NCBI RefSeq assembly: GCF_900094575.1
Contig: NZ_FMAE01000001.1
Location: 310,001 to 374,000 of the forward strand
Direction of reading: 5' to 3'
Length of the DNA: 64,000 nt
Origin: Bradyrhizobium yuanmingense
Lineage (GTDB): Bacteria; Pseudomonadota; Alphaproteobacteria; Rhizobiales; Xanthobacteraceae
A program made the position numbers and the translations under genes. Numbering within the stretch: position 1 is the stretch's first letter; each line of letters starts with the position of its first letter. The notes beneath the pieces were generated by a model. It saw nothing but the letters and a program-made list of their open reading frames with translations. It searched no databases and was not told the DNA's origin. Below are positions 26,536-35,034 of this stretch, piece after piece.

Positions 26536-27314
26536 GGCTTCACTCCCGCATAGGGCTTGAACCAGGCGAGGCCATCGGTGGTCTTGCCGCGCGGATTGTA
26601 TTCGCAGCCGACAAAGCCGGCATAGCCGAGCCGGTCGAGCTCATCGAACAGGAACGGATAGTTCAGCTCCTCGCCATCGGGCTCGTTGCGCGAGGGAATG
26701 CTCGCGATCTGGATGTGGCCGATGATCGGCATCATCTCGCGCAGCCGCATCGTGACGTCGCCATGGATGATCTGGCAGTGATAGATGTCGAACTGGAGCT
26801 TCAGGTTCGCAAGCCTCAGCTCCTGGATCAGATCCCGCGCAAAGCCGAAATCGTTGAGGAAGTAGCCGGGCACGTTGCGCGCATTGATCGGCTCGATCAC
26901 GATGTCGATGCCGTGCGGCGCGAAGAACTCGGCGGCCCAGGCCACCGATTTGTAGAAGGCCTCGATCGCGACGCGCTCGCCGCGATTGGCGATGCCGGCC
27001 ATCAGGTGCAGGCGCTTGACGCCCGTCGCCTTGGCATAAGGCAGCGCCGTCTCCAGGCTCGCCTTGAGATCGGAAAAGCGCGATGGCAGCGCCGCAAAGC
27101 CCTTCTCGCCGGCGTTCCAGTCGCCCGGCGGCAGGTTGAACAGCGCCTGGGTCAGGCCGTTGCGCTTGAGCCGTTCGCCGACGGCCTCGGCGGCATGCTC
27201 GTACGGAAACAGGAATTCCACCGCGGTGAAGCCCGCTTGCGCGGCGGCGTCGAAGCGGTCGAGGAACGGCACCTCGGTGAACATCATCGAGAGATTGGCG
27301 GCGAAACGGGGCAT
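26532..27314 (-). CDS. otnI: 2-oxo-tetronate isomerase
   Basis: A 260-residue TIM-barrel isomerase of the Hyi/OtnI family that converts 2-oxo-tetronate to 3-oxo-tetronate. Metal-binding motifs include IEPINARNVPGYFL, QFDIYHCQIIHGD and GFVGCEYNPRG. MPRFAANLSMMFTEVPFLDRF is the normal N-terminus, which sets the start at 27314. It lies 13 bp after ltnD and overlaps otnK. Hydroxypyruvate isomerase is the older name for the family; the neighbours favour OtnI. Confidence 0.93.
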   Translation of the reverse strand: MPRFAANLSMMFTEVPFLDRFDAAAQAGFTAVEFLFPYEHAAEAVGERLKRNGLTQALFNLPPGDWNAGEKGFAALPSRFSDLKASLETALPYAKATGVKRLHLMAGIANRGERVAIEAFYKSVAWAAEFFAPHGIDIVIEPINARNVPGYFLNDFGFARDLIQELRLANLKLQFDIYHCQIIHGDVTMRLREMMPIIGHIQIASIPSRNEPDGEELNYPFLFDELDRLGYAGFVGCEYNPRGKTTDGLAWFKPYAGVKP

Positions 27315-27327
27315 TGGAGATCCTCTG

Positions 27328-28245
27328 TTACTTGTCGCCGGGCAGCTTGACGCCGGTGACCTGCGCATACATGCGCGCGACCGATGCGTCGTCGTCGCGG
27401 CCCATGCCGGCGGCCGATGTCATCAGGAACATCTGGAGCGCGGCGGCGGAGACCGGCACGGGGAATCGGGCCGTGCGCGCCATGTCCTGGATGATGCCGA
27501 GGTCCTTGACGAAGATCTCCACCGCGCTTCGCGGCGTGTAGTCGCCGTCGAGCACATGCGGCATGCGGTTCTCGAACATCCAGGAATTACCGGCCGAGGC
27601 CGTGATCACCTCGTAGACCTTGCGGATGTCGAGGCCCTGCTTGGCTGCGAACGCCATGGCTTCGCTGGCGGCGGCGATGTGAACGCCGGCGAGCAGCTGA
27701 TTGATCATCTTGAACGCAGCGCCCTGCCCGGCGGCATCGCCGAGCTCGTAGAGCTTTGCAGCCATGGCATCGAGCGCCGGCCGCGCCTTGGCAAAGGCGG
27801 CCGAGCTGCCGGAGGCAAGAATCGTCAATTCGCCTTGCGCGGCGCGCTGCGCCCCGCCGGAGATCGGCGCATCCAGATAGTGCCGGCCGGTCGCCTCCAG
27901 CTGCTTGGCAAGACGGCGCGCCACGTCGGGATCCATCGTCGCCGAGGAGACGAACACGCTGTCCTTGGGCATGGTCTCGGCGGCGCCATCCTTGCCGAAC
28001 AGGATGGTTTCGGTCTGCGCGGCATTGACCACCACGCTGACGACGATGTCTGCGTCCTTGGCCGCTTCGGCCGGCGTCTTGGCCCCCGCGCCGCCGTCCT
28101 TCACGAAGCGCGCGACGGCATCCGCCGAGACGTCGCAGCCGGTCACGGCATGGCCGGCGCTCTTGAGCGAGGTCGCCATGCCAAATCCCATCGAGCCGAG
28201 CCCGACGACGGCAATACGCTGATTTTGTGAGGTGGAGGCGGACAT
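27328..28245 (-). CDS. ltnD: L-threonate dehydrogenase
   Basis: A 305-residue NAD(P)-dependent beta-hydroxyacid dehydrogenase-family protein. VVGLGSMGFGMA (about 13-24) binds the nucleotide, DAPISGGAQRAAQG is the substrate motif, and the catalytic Lys is in FKMINQLLAGVH. LtnD oxidises L-threonate to 2-oxo-tetronate, the first step of the pathway completed by otnI, otnK and otnC. The ATG at 28245 is used because the upstream frame overlaps the divergent otnC leader. D-erythronate or a related sugar acid is possible instead. Confidence 0.9.
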   Translation of the reverse strand: MSASTSQNQRIAVVGLGSMGFGMATSLKSAGHAVTGCDVSADAVARFVKDGGAGAKTPAEAAKDADIVVSVVVNAAQTETILFGKDGAAETMPKDSVFVSSATMDPDVARRLAKQLEATGRHYLDAPISGGAQRAAQGELTILASGSSAAFAKARPALDAMAAKLYELGDAAGQGAAFKMINQLLAGVHIAAASEAMAFAAKQGLDIRKVYEVITASAGNSWMFENRMPHVLDGDYTPRSAVEIFVKDLGIIQDMARTARFPVPVSAAALQMFLMTSAAGMGRDDDASVARMYAQVTGVKLPGDK

Positions 28246-28351
28246 ATGCAACTGACCCTTGCGAGCGTTTCCCGGATGGCCGCCCTTTGCGGCAGCTTGG
28301 CAACCGAATAACACGGCTTGGCCGCGCTGCCAAAGCGTGAGACAAGCAGGC

Positions 28352-29230
28352 ATGACGGCCATGAGCAATGAGACATTGCTGCGCGAGGACATCTGCCGCT
28401 TCGGACGGTCCCTGTTCGAGCGCGGGCTGACGCCGGGCTCCTCCGGCAATATCAGCGTCAAGCTGGACGATGGCGGCTGGCTGGTGACGCCGACCAACGC
28501 CTCGCTCGGCTTCCTCGATCCCGCAAGACTATCACGGCTGGACCAGCAGGGCCGGCTGGTTTCGGGCGATGCGCCGACCAAGGAAGTTCCGCTGCACAAT
28601 GCGCTCTACGACACGCGCGGCAGCGCGCGGGCCATCGTGCATCTGCACTCCACGCATTCGGTGGCGCTGTCGATGCTGCCCGAGATCGATCCGCGCGCCG
28701 CGCTGCCGCCGATGACGGCCTATTATTTGATGAAATGCGGCGCCACCGCGCTCGTGCCCTATTACCGCCCTGGCGATCCCGCGGTCGCAGATGCGATCAA
28801 GGGGCTGGCTGGGAAGTACTCATCCGTGCTGCTCGCCAATCACGGCCCGGTCGTCGCCGGCGACACGCTGGAAGCGGCGGTGTTCGCGACGGAAGAGCTG
28901 GAGGAGACGGCGAGGCTGTACCTGCTGCTGCGCGGGATGAACCCGCGGTACCTATCGCCGGAGCAGGTGACAGATCTGGTGAAGGTGTTCGGGGTGACAC
29001 TGCCGGAGCATGGGCACGAGCATGTAGCGATGCAGGCAACGAGCCCGACGGACGCAGAGGTTGAAGCAGCGGCCCGGGTCCTTGATCGGGCCGGGCGTCA
29101 CTATCGTTGGTGGCCAGAGACAAGCCCGGCATATGACGAGATCGGCAAGGCAGACCCGATTGCCAAAAGCGAATTTGATGGAATCGTCGAGCAAATGTTG
29201 AAGGCCGCTTCCGCGGCGAAGAAAGCGTAG
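28352..29230 (+). CDS. otnC: 3-oxo-tetronate 4-phosphate decarboxylase, class II aldolase family, with C-terminal extension
   Basis: A 292-residue class II aldolase/adducin-fold protein. GSSGNISVKL (about 29-38), the zinc-binding HLHSTHS near 95 and ANHGPVVAGD near 168 are typical. OtnC splits 3-oxo-tetronate 4-phosphate into dihydroxyacetone phosphate and CO2. It is divergent from ltnD across 106 bp, where the shared promoter must lie. The family is normally about 210-220 residues; the last 70 or so residues here are extra and unassigned, and the TAG stop is formed by the arm of a family A repeat. Confidence 0.87.
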   Translation: MTAMSNETLLREDICRFGRSLFERGLTPGSSGNISVKLDDGGWLVTPTNASLGFLDPARLSRLDQQGRLVSGDAPTKEVPLHNALYDTRGSARAIVHLHSTHSVALSMLPEIDPRAALPPMTAYYLMKCGATALVPYYRPGDPAVADAIKGLAGKYSSVLLANHGPVVAGDTLEAAVFATEELEETARLYLLLRGMNPRYLSPEQVTDLVKVFGVTLPEHGHEHVAMQATSPTDAEVEAAARVLDRAGRHYRWWPETSPAYDEIGKADPIAKSEFDGIVEQMLKAASAAKKA

Positions 29231-29296
29231 CCCGCATGAGCGAAGCGACATGCGTGACCACCTGCCCCGGATATCGCTGCGCTCATCCGGGCTACG
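29226..29296. repeat. Intergenic inverted repeat, family A, containing the otnC stop
   Basis: Arms cgtagcccgcatgagcg and cgctcatccgggctacg pair with one mismatch. The TAG at 29228-29230 that ends otnC is part of the left arm. The element lies between the convergent otnC (+) and livF (-). Confidence 0.85.
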
Positions 29297-29311
29297 GTAG
29301 CACGCTCGGAG

Positions 29312-30016
29312 CTACAGCCCCAGATACGCCTTCCGCACATCCGGATTGCCTTTGATCTCCGCCGCCGAGCCCTGCATCAGCACACGGCCGGTCTGCAGGA
29401 TGTAGGCGCGGTCGGCGATCTCCAGGCATTCGGCCATGCGCTGCTCGACGATGAGGACGGTCATGCCGGAGTCACGGATGAGCTTCACCGCCTGGAAAAT
29501 TTCGTCGACCAGCTTCGGCATGATGCCCTGCGAGGGCTCGTCCAGCATCAACAGCCGCGGACGCGTCATCAGCGCGCGGCCGATGGCGAGCATCTGCTGC
29601 TCGCCGCCGGAGAGCGTCTCGGCGCGCTGCTCCAGGCGCTCCTGAAGGCGCGGAAACAGCTTGAAGACGAGATCGAGCGGCTCTTCGCGGTTCGCTTCGC
29701 CCCTGTAGAGATAGCTGCCGAGGCGAAGGTTGTCGCGCACCGACAGACGCGGAAATAGGCGGCGGTTTTCCGGCACATAGGCGATGCCGGTGGCCGTGAT
29801 GTGATGCTGCGCCATGCCGTCGAGGCGCTTGCCGTCGAACGTCACCGTGCCGGAACGCGGACGCTCGGCGCCGGCGATGGATTTCAGCAGCGTCGACTTG
29901 CCTGCGCCGTTGGCGCCGGCGACGCAGACGATCTCGCCCTTCTGGACCTCGATCGAGACCGCGGAGATCGCGACCAACCCCTGATAGGCGGTGGTGACTT
30001 CACGCACCGACAGCAT
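29312..30016 (-). CDS. livF: Branched-chain amino acid ABC transporter ATP-binding protein LivF
   Basis: A 234-residue ABC ATPase. Walker A GANGAGKST is at about 35-43, the signature LSGGEQQMLAIGRAL near 136 and Walker B LLMLDEPS near 155. Length and the C-terminal KAYLGL fit LivF. It overlaps livG by 17 bp and is the last gene of a livKHMGF-type set. It powers uptake of amino acids or, in some relatives, urea, amides or aromatic acids. Confidence 0.93.
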   Translation of the reverse strand: MLSVREVTTAYQGLVAISAVSIEVQKGEIVCVAGANGAGKSTLLKSIAGAERPRSGTVTFDGKRLDGMAQHHITATGIAYVPENRRLFPRLSVRDNLRLGSYLYRGEANREEPLDLVFKLFPRLQERLEQRAETLSGGEQQMLAIGRALMTRPRLLMLDEPSQGIMPKLVDEIFQAVKLIRDSGMTVLIVEQRMAECLEIADRAYILQTGRVLMQGSAAEIKGNPDVRKAYLGL

Positions 30017-30731
30017 GACGATCTCCCAGATATGCCTTGATCACCTTGGGATCGCGCACGACGTCGGCGGGCTTGCCCTCGACCAGCACCTTGCCGAGGT
30101 CGAGCACGATGGCGCGATCGACCAGCGGCATCACAATCTCCATGACATGCTCAACCATCAGCACGGTGATGCCGGCATCGCGCACCTTGCGCACCAGCGC
30201 CACGCCGGTCTGCGCTTCGGTCGGCGTGAGACCGGTGAGGACTTCGTCGAGCAGCAGCAGTTTCGGCTCGGTCGCGAGCGCACGGGCGACTTCGAGCCGG
30301 CGCTTCTCGGCCGGCACGAGGTCGCTCGCGAGCACGTCGGCGCGCGCGGCAAGGCCGGTGAACTCCAGCACTTCATGCGCCTTGCGGCGCGCCTCGCGCA
30401 TCACGGTGGTACGCACGAGGGCACCGACGATGACGTTGTCTATGACCGTCATGGTCTCGAAGCTCTTCACGACCTGAAAGGTGCGGCCGATGCCCCGCCG
30501 GCAGCGCATCGCCGCCGGCATGCGGGTGACGTCCTCGCCGTCGAACCAAATCGAGCCTTGCGTCGGCGGCAGCACGCCGGCGATCAGATTGAACAGCGTC
30601 GACTTGCCGGCGCCGTTCGGGCCGATCAGGCCGACGATCTCGCCGCGGCCGACCGAGATCGAGACGTCGCTGTTGGCGACGAGGCCGCCGAAGCGCTGCC
30701 AGACGCCGCGGGTTTCGAGCAGCGCGCTCAT
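30000..30731 (-). CDS. livG: Branched-chain amino acid ABC transporter ATP-binding protein LivG
   Basis: A 243-residue ABC ATPase. Walker A GPNGAGKSTLFN is at about 37-48. A Walker B LLLLDEVLTGL follows a degenerate signature (LVPAEKRRLEVARAL) in place of the usual LSGGQ-like sequence. That change is known in some LivG proteins (LPYGxQRRLEIARAL). It overlaps livM by 4 bp (ATGA) and livF by 17 bp, showing a tight operon. Confidence 0.93.
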   Translation of the reverse strand: MSALLETRGVWQRFGGLVANSDVSISVGRGEIVGLIGPNGAGKSTLFNLIAGVLPPTQGSIWFDGEDVTRMPAAMRCRRGIGRTFQVVKSFETMTVIDNVIVGALVRTTVMREARRKAHEVLEFTGLAARADVLASDLVPAEKRRLEVARALATEPKLLLLDEVLTGLTPTEAQTGVALVRKVRDAGITVLMVEHVMEIVMPLVDRAIVLDLGKVLVEGKPADVVRDPKVIKAYLGDRHAVGA

Positions 30732-31714
30732 CGGGCAGCTCCCGTCTTCTTCGGGCGTGAAAACAGGCTCAGCAGGCCGCGCGGCAGGGCCAGCGAGATC
30801 AGAACGATCAGCGTGCCGTAGACGATGAGGTCGACACCCCGCCCCGAGCCGCCGAACTTGAAGCGCGTCAGCTCAGTCAGCGGGATCAGGATGGCCGCCC
30901 CTAACACCGGCCCCCACAGGGTGCCGATACCGCCGAGCACGGCCGGCAGCGCCATCAGCAGCGAAAACTGAAAGCCCATGACGCTTTCCGGATCGATGTA
31001 GGAGACGAACTGGGCGTAGAAGCTGCCGCCCACCGCGACAAGGAAGGCGGAGACCGCGGCCGCACCCATCTTGGAATTGAACACGTCGACACCGAGGCTC
31101 TCGGCCGCCTCCGGGTTGTCCTTGACGGCACGCCACCAAAATCCCCACTTGGAGTTTTCCAGCCACCATGTCACGAACCAGGCGAGGCAGCACAGCGCCA
31201 GCGCGAAATAGAAGTAGGGCAGCTTGGTGCGCAGAAACTGGAATTTCAGCCAGCTGTCGCCGCGGATCGGAATGGTGATACCCATCGCGGCACCGGCCCA
31301 TTCCCAGTTGTGGAACAAAAGCAAGCCGATCTCGGCGATGACGATGGTGGCAATCACGAAGTAATGGCCGCGCAGGCGGAAGAAGGGATAGCCGAGCCCC
31401 ATCGCGATCAGCGCCGACACCACTCCGCCCGCCAGCATGCCGAACCAAGGCAGCACGCCGAACTTCGTGAACAGCAGCTCGGTGGTGTAGGCCCCGAGAC
31501 CGAAATACAGCGCGTGGCCGAGCGAGATCTGCCCGCAATAGCCGGACAGGATATTCCAGCTCTGCGACAATCCCGCATACATCAGTGTCAGGATCAGGAT
31601 GTTCTGGACGACGACGTCCTTCACGAACAACGGCGTCAGCGCGGCAATGGTAGCGAGCGCTGCGGCGATGATGAGGTCGCGGCGGCGCCGCGCTGCAAAA
31701 TCCTTGTCCATCAC
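30728..31714 (-). CDS. livM: Branched-chain amino acid ABC transporter permease LivM
   Basis: A 328-residue inner membrane permease with about nine hydrophobic segments. The motif LSGYCGQISLGHALYFGLGAY (53-73) and the late GGIGTLWGPVLGA loop are typical of LivM. A GTG at 31714 is directly followed by an ATG at 31711; the GTG would overlap the livH stop as GTGA, but either could be the true start. It pairs with LivH to form the membrane channel. Confidence 0.92.
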   Translation of the reverse strand: MMDKDFAARRRRDLIIAAALATIAALTPLFVKDVVVQNILILTLMYAGLSQSWNILSGYCGQISLGHALYFGLGAYTTELLFTKFGVLPWFGMLAGGVVSALIAMGLGYPFFRLRGHYFVIATIVIAEIGLLLFHNWEWAGAAMGITIPIRGDSWLKFQFLRTKLPYFYFALALCCLAWFVTWWLENSKWGFWWRAVKDNPEAAESLGVDVFNSKMGAAAVSAFLVAVGGSFYAQFVSYIDPESVMGFQFSLLMALPAVLGGIGTLWGPVLGAAILIPLTELTRFKFGGSGRGVDLIVYGTLIVLISLALPRGLLSLFSRPKKTGAAR

Positions 31715-32589
31715 ATCGATCCAAACAGGCCGCGCGGCCGGATGAAGACGACCAGCAGATAGACCGAGTAGATGCCGACCGATTTCAGCGACGGCGGCAG
31801 CACCAGCGCGGTGACCGCTTCGACGAGACCGACGATGATGCCACCGGCGAAGGCGCCGAACACGCTGCCGAAGCCGCCGAGCGCCACCGTGACATAGGCG
31901 ATCAGCGCAAAGGAGGCGCCGACGTCGGGATAGATGTAGAAGAACACCGCCATGATCGCGCCTGCGAGACCGACCAGCGCGGCGCCGAGCCCCCAGCCGA
32001 ACGCGAAGACGCGGTTCTTGTCGATGCCGACAAGCGCGACTGCACCGGGATCCTCGCGGGTCGCTTCGATCGCGCGGCCGAAATCGGTTCGGTGGATGAA
32101 GAAGTAGAGACCTGCAAAAGCGGCGATCGAGACCAGCGCGCCGACCAGTTGCGGCTCCGGCAGAAAGATTCCGCCGACCGAGATGGTTTTGCCGCCGAGC
32201 CAGGATTGTGGGATGCTGCGATAGTCCGGCGTGAAGAAATACTGCGCAAGGCCGCGCATGACGATGGCGAGGCCGAAGGTGGTGAAGATCTGCACCATGC
32301 CGGCGTTGGCCTTGGCCCGCATGGCGAAACGTACAAGGAGCAGGTAGACGACCGCTCCGAATATGAAGAGTGCCGCGGCGACCAACGGCGCCGACAACAG
32401 CGGATCGATGGCGAAGAACGCGAACAGGAAGAAAGACAGATACATCGCGACCATCAGGAACTCGCCATGGGCGAAGTTCGTGACGTCCATCAGGCCGAAG
32501 ATCAGCGCGAGGCCGACCGCGATCAATCCGTAGAGCAGGCCCATCAGAAGGCCGCTCGCGAGACTCTGGATAATGGCTTGGGCTGTCAA
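31711..32589 (-). CDS. livH: Branched-chain amino acid ABC transporter permease LivH
   Basis: A 292-residue permease with the conserved GLALIFGLMDVTNFAHGEFLM near residue 27 and GGFGSVFGAFAGGIIVGLVE late in the protein. The proposed start is TTG at 32589 (LTAQAIIQSLASG), giving the usual LivH length; gggggacca lies just upstream. Codons before it belong to a family C repeat and are not used. It lies 175 bp after livK, with that repeat between them, so expression of the permeases may be lower than that of livK. Confidence 0.88.
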   Translation of the reverse strand: MTAQAIIQSLASGLLMGLLYGLIAVGLALIFGLMDVTNFAHGEFLMVAMYLSFFLFAFFAIDPLLSAPLVAAALFIFGAVVYLLLVRFAMRAKANAGMVQIFTTFGLAIVMRGLAQYFFTPDYRSIPQSWLGGKTISVGGIFLPEPQLVGALVSIAAFAGLYFFIHRTDFGRAIEATREDPGAVALVGIDKNRVFAFGWGLGAALVGLAGAIMAVFFYIYPDVGASFALIAYVTVALGGFGSVFGAFAGGIIVGLVEAVTALVLPPSLKSVGIYSVYLLVVFIRPRGLFGSM

Positions 32590-32624
32590 CTCTGGTCCCC
32601 CGTTCGAAACGTCACGACAGGCTT

Positions 32625-32712
32625 CGTCATTGCGAGCGAAGCGAAGCAATCCAGAAATGTTTCGAAGGAAAGCAGTCTGGATTGCTTCGTCGCTTCGCTC
32701 CTCGCAATGACG
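32625..32712. repeat. Intergenic inverted repeat, family C, inside the liv operon
   Basis: Arms cgtcattgcgagcgaagcg and cgcttcgctcctcgcaatgacg pair with a small bulge. It lies between livK and livH, which are on the same strand. In this place it may protect the livK mRNA end rather than fully stop transcription. Confidence 0.85.
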
Positions 32713-32764
32713 GTGTGGGAGCAGCTTGCTTCCCACAGCGCCTGCTCCGCTGCCCCCGCAGCGC

Positions 32765-34009
32765 TTACTTCATCGGCCAGATCGCCTCGGCGATCGCGGC
32801 CTGCGGCGGGAAGATGGTGACGAACTTGCCGCCGACATATTGCAGCAGCACCGGATCGGCGTCGTTGTTCTGGCCCATCTCGTCGAACTTGACGCGCTTC
32901 CAGGGCATGATGGTCTTCTCGCCCGGGATGTCGGTCGCGGCCAGCGCGTCGCGGATCTTCTCGCCGTCGGTCGACTTGGCGCGGCTGATGGCGTCGGCGA
33001 GGATGATCAGGCCCATGAACTGCCGCGAGGTGAGGTCGTTGAAATCCTTGCCGGACCTGGCCTTGAACATCTCGTTGATCTTGCCGACCATCGGCCGCTT
33101 CTGCGCGAGGTCGAGCGAGAAGGTGCCGCGCGAGATCACGCCTTCGAGCTTGTCGCCGACGGCATCGTAGAGCGCCTTCTCGGAGAAGCCGGCGTCCTGC
33201 GCCACGATCGCATTCGGCTTGTAGCCGAGCTCGGCCATGGTCTTGACCAGGAGGATGCCGTCGGTGGTGTAGCTCGACGGCATCAGCACGTCGGCATTGG
33301 CGGTCTTGAGCTGCTGCACCTCGGCAGAGAGCGAGGGCGAGTTGGCGCGATACTTGATGTCGGTGACGATCTTATAGGCGCGCTCGCCGGCGATCTTGGT
33401 CTGGGCATTGCCGGAATCTGTGCCGAAGATGGTGTCCTCGTGGAACAGCGACAGCGTCTCGATCTTGGTGCCCTTCTTCTTCATGGCGTCGAAGAAGTCG
33501 AACATCGCAGCCGAGTACATCTCGTCGTGCGGCGAGGCGCGGAAGTAATATTTCAGGCCGCGGCGGTGCAGGCTCGGCGAGGAATTGTCGGCGGACAGGA
33601 ACGGGACCTGATAGCGCTCGCAGATCTGGCTGACGGTGACGGCCACCGCGCTCTGGTAAGTGCCGATGACGGCGCAGACCTTCTCCTGCGTGATCAGGCG
33701 CTCGGCCTCGGCGCGGCCCTTCTGCGGATCGGCCTGATGGTCGGCGAACACGAGTCGGATCTTGGCGCCACCGAGGCCCGGCAGGCCTTCGCCCTTCGCC
33801 AGCGGCAGGTCGAAATCGCTGTCCTTGTTGATGACTTCGAGCGCGGTCTCATAGGCCTTCTGCGCGTCGACGCCCTGCTGCGCGCTGCCGCCGGAGAAGG
33901 GATAGATCACGCCGATCACGACTTCCGAGCTCTGTGCGCGCGCTGCCAGCGGCACTAGGACGGCAGTGGCGGTGGCCCCCAACAACACGTCGCGGCGAGT
34001 GATCGTCAT
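32765..34009 (-). CDS. livK: Amino acid/amide ABC transporter substrate-binding protein
   Basis: A 414-residue periplasmic binding protein of the Leu/Ile/Val family. The N-terminus TRRDVLLGATATAVLVPLA is a Tat-type signal with cleavage expected after ARA near residue 24. The type I fold follows: EVVIGVIYPFSGG, CAVIGTYQSAVA (first lobe) and PNAIVAQDAGFSE (second lobe). The ATG at 34009 follows ggggacttt. The ligand is unknown; the co-transcribed DUF1445 gene and divergent amidohydrolase suggest an amino-acid derivative. Confidence 0.9.
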   Translation of the reverse strand: MTITRRDVLLGATATAVLVPLAARAQSSEVVIGVIYPFSGGSAQQGVDAQKAYETALEVINKDSDFDLPLAKGEGLPGLGGAKIRLVFADHQADPQKGRAEAERLITQEKVCAVIGTYQSAVAVTVSQICERYQVPFLSADNSSPSLHRRGLKYYFRASPHDEMYSAAMFDFFDAMKKKGTKIETLSLFHEDTIFGTDSGNAQTKIAGERAYKIVTDIKYRANSPSLSAEVQQLKTANADVLMPSSYTTDGILLVKTMAELGYKPNAIVAQDAGFSEKALYDAVGDKLEGVISRGTFSLDLAQKRPMVGKINEMFKARSGKDFNDLTSRQFMGLIILADAISRAKSTDGEKIRDALAATDIPGEKTIMPWKRVKFDEMGQNNDADPVLLQYVGGKFVTIFPPQAAIAEAIWPMK

Positions 34010-34098
34010 GGCAAAGTCCCCTGTTACTGAATTTCGGCTGATCGAATGAAGCGATTGGTGGATGCGGTAAAGCCCGAAGAAGCAGCAGACGCTGCCCA

Positions 34099-34914
34099 CT
34101 AAATCACGGCCATGTTTCTGTTCTTGAGATCGGTCACCAGCATCAGGCCGGGCGAATGCGTGATCGCGAACGGCAGTTTCGCGGCGTTGATGACCGATTG
34201 CGGCGTCACCCCGCAGGCCCAGAACACCGGGATCTCGTCGTCGGCGACCGGCACCGGATCGCCGTAGTCGGGCTTGGCGATATCCTTGATGCCGATCAGA
34301 TGCGGATGGCCGAGATGCACGGGCGCGCCGTGCACGGCCGGATAGCGCGAGGTGATCTGCACCGCGCGGATCGCATCGGCCGGCTTGAACGGACGCATCG
34401 ACACCACCATGGGACCGGCGAACGGACCTGATACACCGCAGGCGATGTTGGTGCGGTACATCGGCACGCGCACGTTCTTCTCGATGTGGCGGATCGGCAT
34501 GCCCTCCTCGAGCAACGCCTCCTCGAACGAGAACGAGCAGCCGAGCACGAAGGTGACGAGATCGTCGCGCCAGTAGCTCTTCACGTCGGTGGGCTCGTCC
34601 ACGACCTCGCCGTCGCGCCAGACGCGGTAGCGCGGAACGTCGGTGCGGATGTCGAGATCGGCGCCGAGCGAGGGGATGTAAGGGCTGCCGACATCGGACA
34701 TGCCGATGATCGGGCACGGCTTGGGATTGAGCTGGCAGAAGCGGTGGAACGCACCGGCATATACCGCCGGCAGGATCGCCAGATTGCCCTGGACATATCC
34801 GGGGGCGGCGCCGGCGGTGGATGCGACCAGCCCCTCGCGGTAGGCGAGCCGGGCCTTGCGGCTCGGGAGGGCGTCTGGTGTTTCAGTTTGCTGCGCTGCC
34901 ACCAAAACAGTCAT
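34099..34914 (-). CDS. DUF1445 / D-glutamate cyclase-like hydro-lyase family protein
   Basis: A 271-residue cytoplasmic protein of the DUF1445 (YcsI) family. One animal member is a D-glutamate cyclase acting on D-glutamate and 5-oxo-D-proline; bacterial members are called putative hydro-lyases. The conserved stretches seen are [13 protein letters not shown] (128-140), [13 protein letters not shown] and a late [12 protein letters not shown]. It sits 90 bp upstream of livK on the same strand and divergent from the LysR gene, so it is probably under that regulator. A role on an imported amino-acid derivative is an inference. Confidence 0.85.
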   Translation of the reverse strand: MTVLVAAQQTETPDALPSRKARLAYREGLVASTAGAAPGYVQGNLAILPAVYAGAFHRFCQLNPKPCPIIGMSDVGSPYIPSLGADLDIRTDVPRYRVWRDGEVVDEPTDVKSYWRDDLVTFVLGCSFSFEEALLEEGMPIRHIEKNVRVPMYRTNIACGVSGPFAGPMVVSMRPFKPADAIRAVQITSRYPAVHGAPVHLGHPHLIGIKDIAKPDYGDPVPVADDEIPVFWACGVTPQSVINAAKLPFAITHSPGLMLVTDLKNRNMAVI

Positions 34915-34996
34915 GTGATCGACCTGCCTATAAACTCGACAAAGACAAGCCAACACCAAGCGTGCTATAAAGTCTAATCTTCGTTTCTAATCAATC

Positions 34997-35017
34997 TCGA
35001 TAAATCTGATTTATCGA
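34997..35017. promoter_or_regulatory. Perfect 21-bp palindrome, likely LysR operator
   Basis: The sequence tcgataaatc-t-gatttatcga has two perfect 10-bp arms around one base. It lies 18 bp before the LysR ATG in an unusually AT-rich stretch shared with the divergent DUF1445-liv operon. It contains the T-N11-A spacing expected for LysR-type sites, so autoregulation and control of the divergent operon are plausible. Confidence 0.7.
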
Positions 35018-35034
35018 TTGGGAAAATCCTTCCA

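Noticed and set aside
32590..34717. Long N-terminal extensions of livH and livK
   Set aside because: The extra codons of livH come from a family C repeat, and those of livK are antisense or shifted reading of the DUF1445 gene. The Tat signal and family lengths fix the shorter starts.
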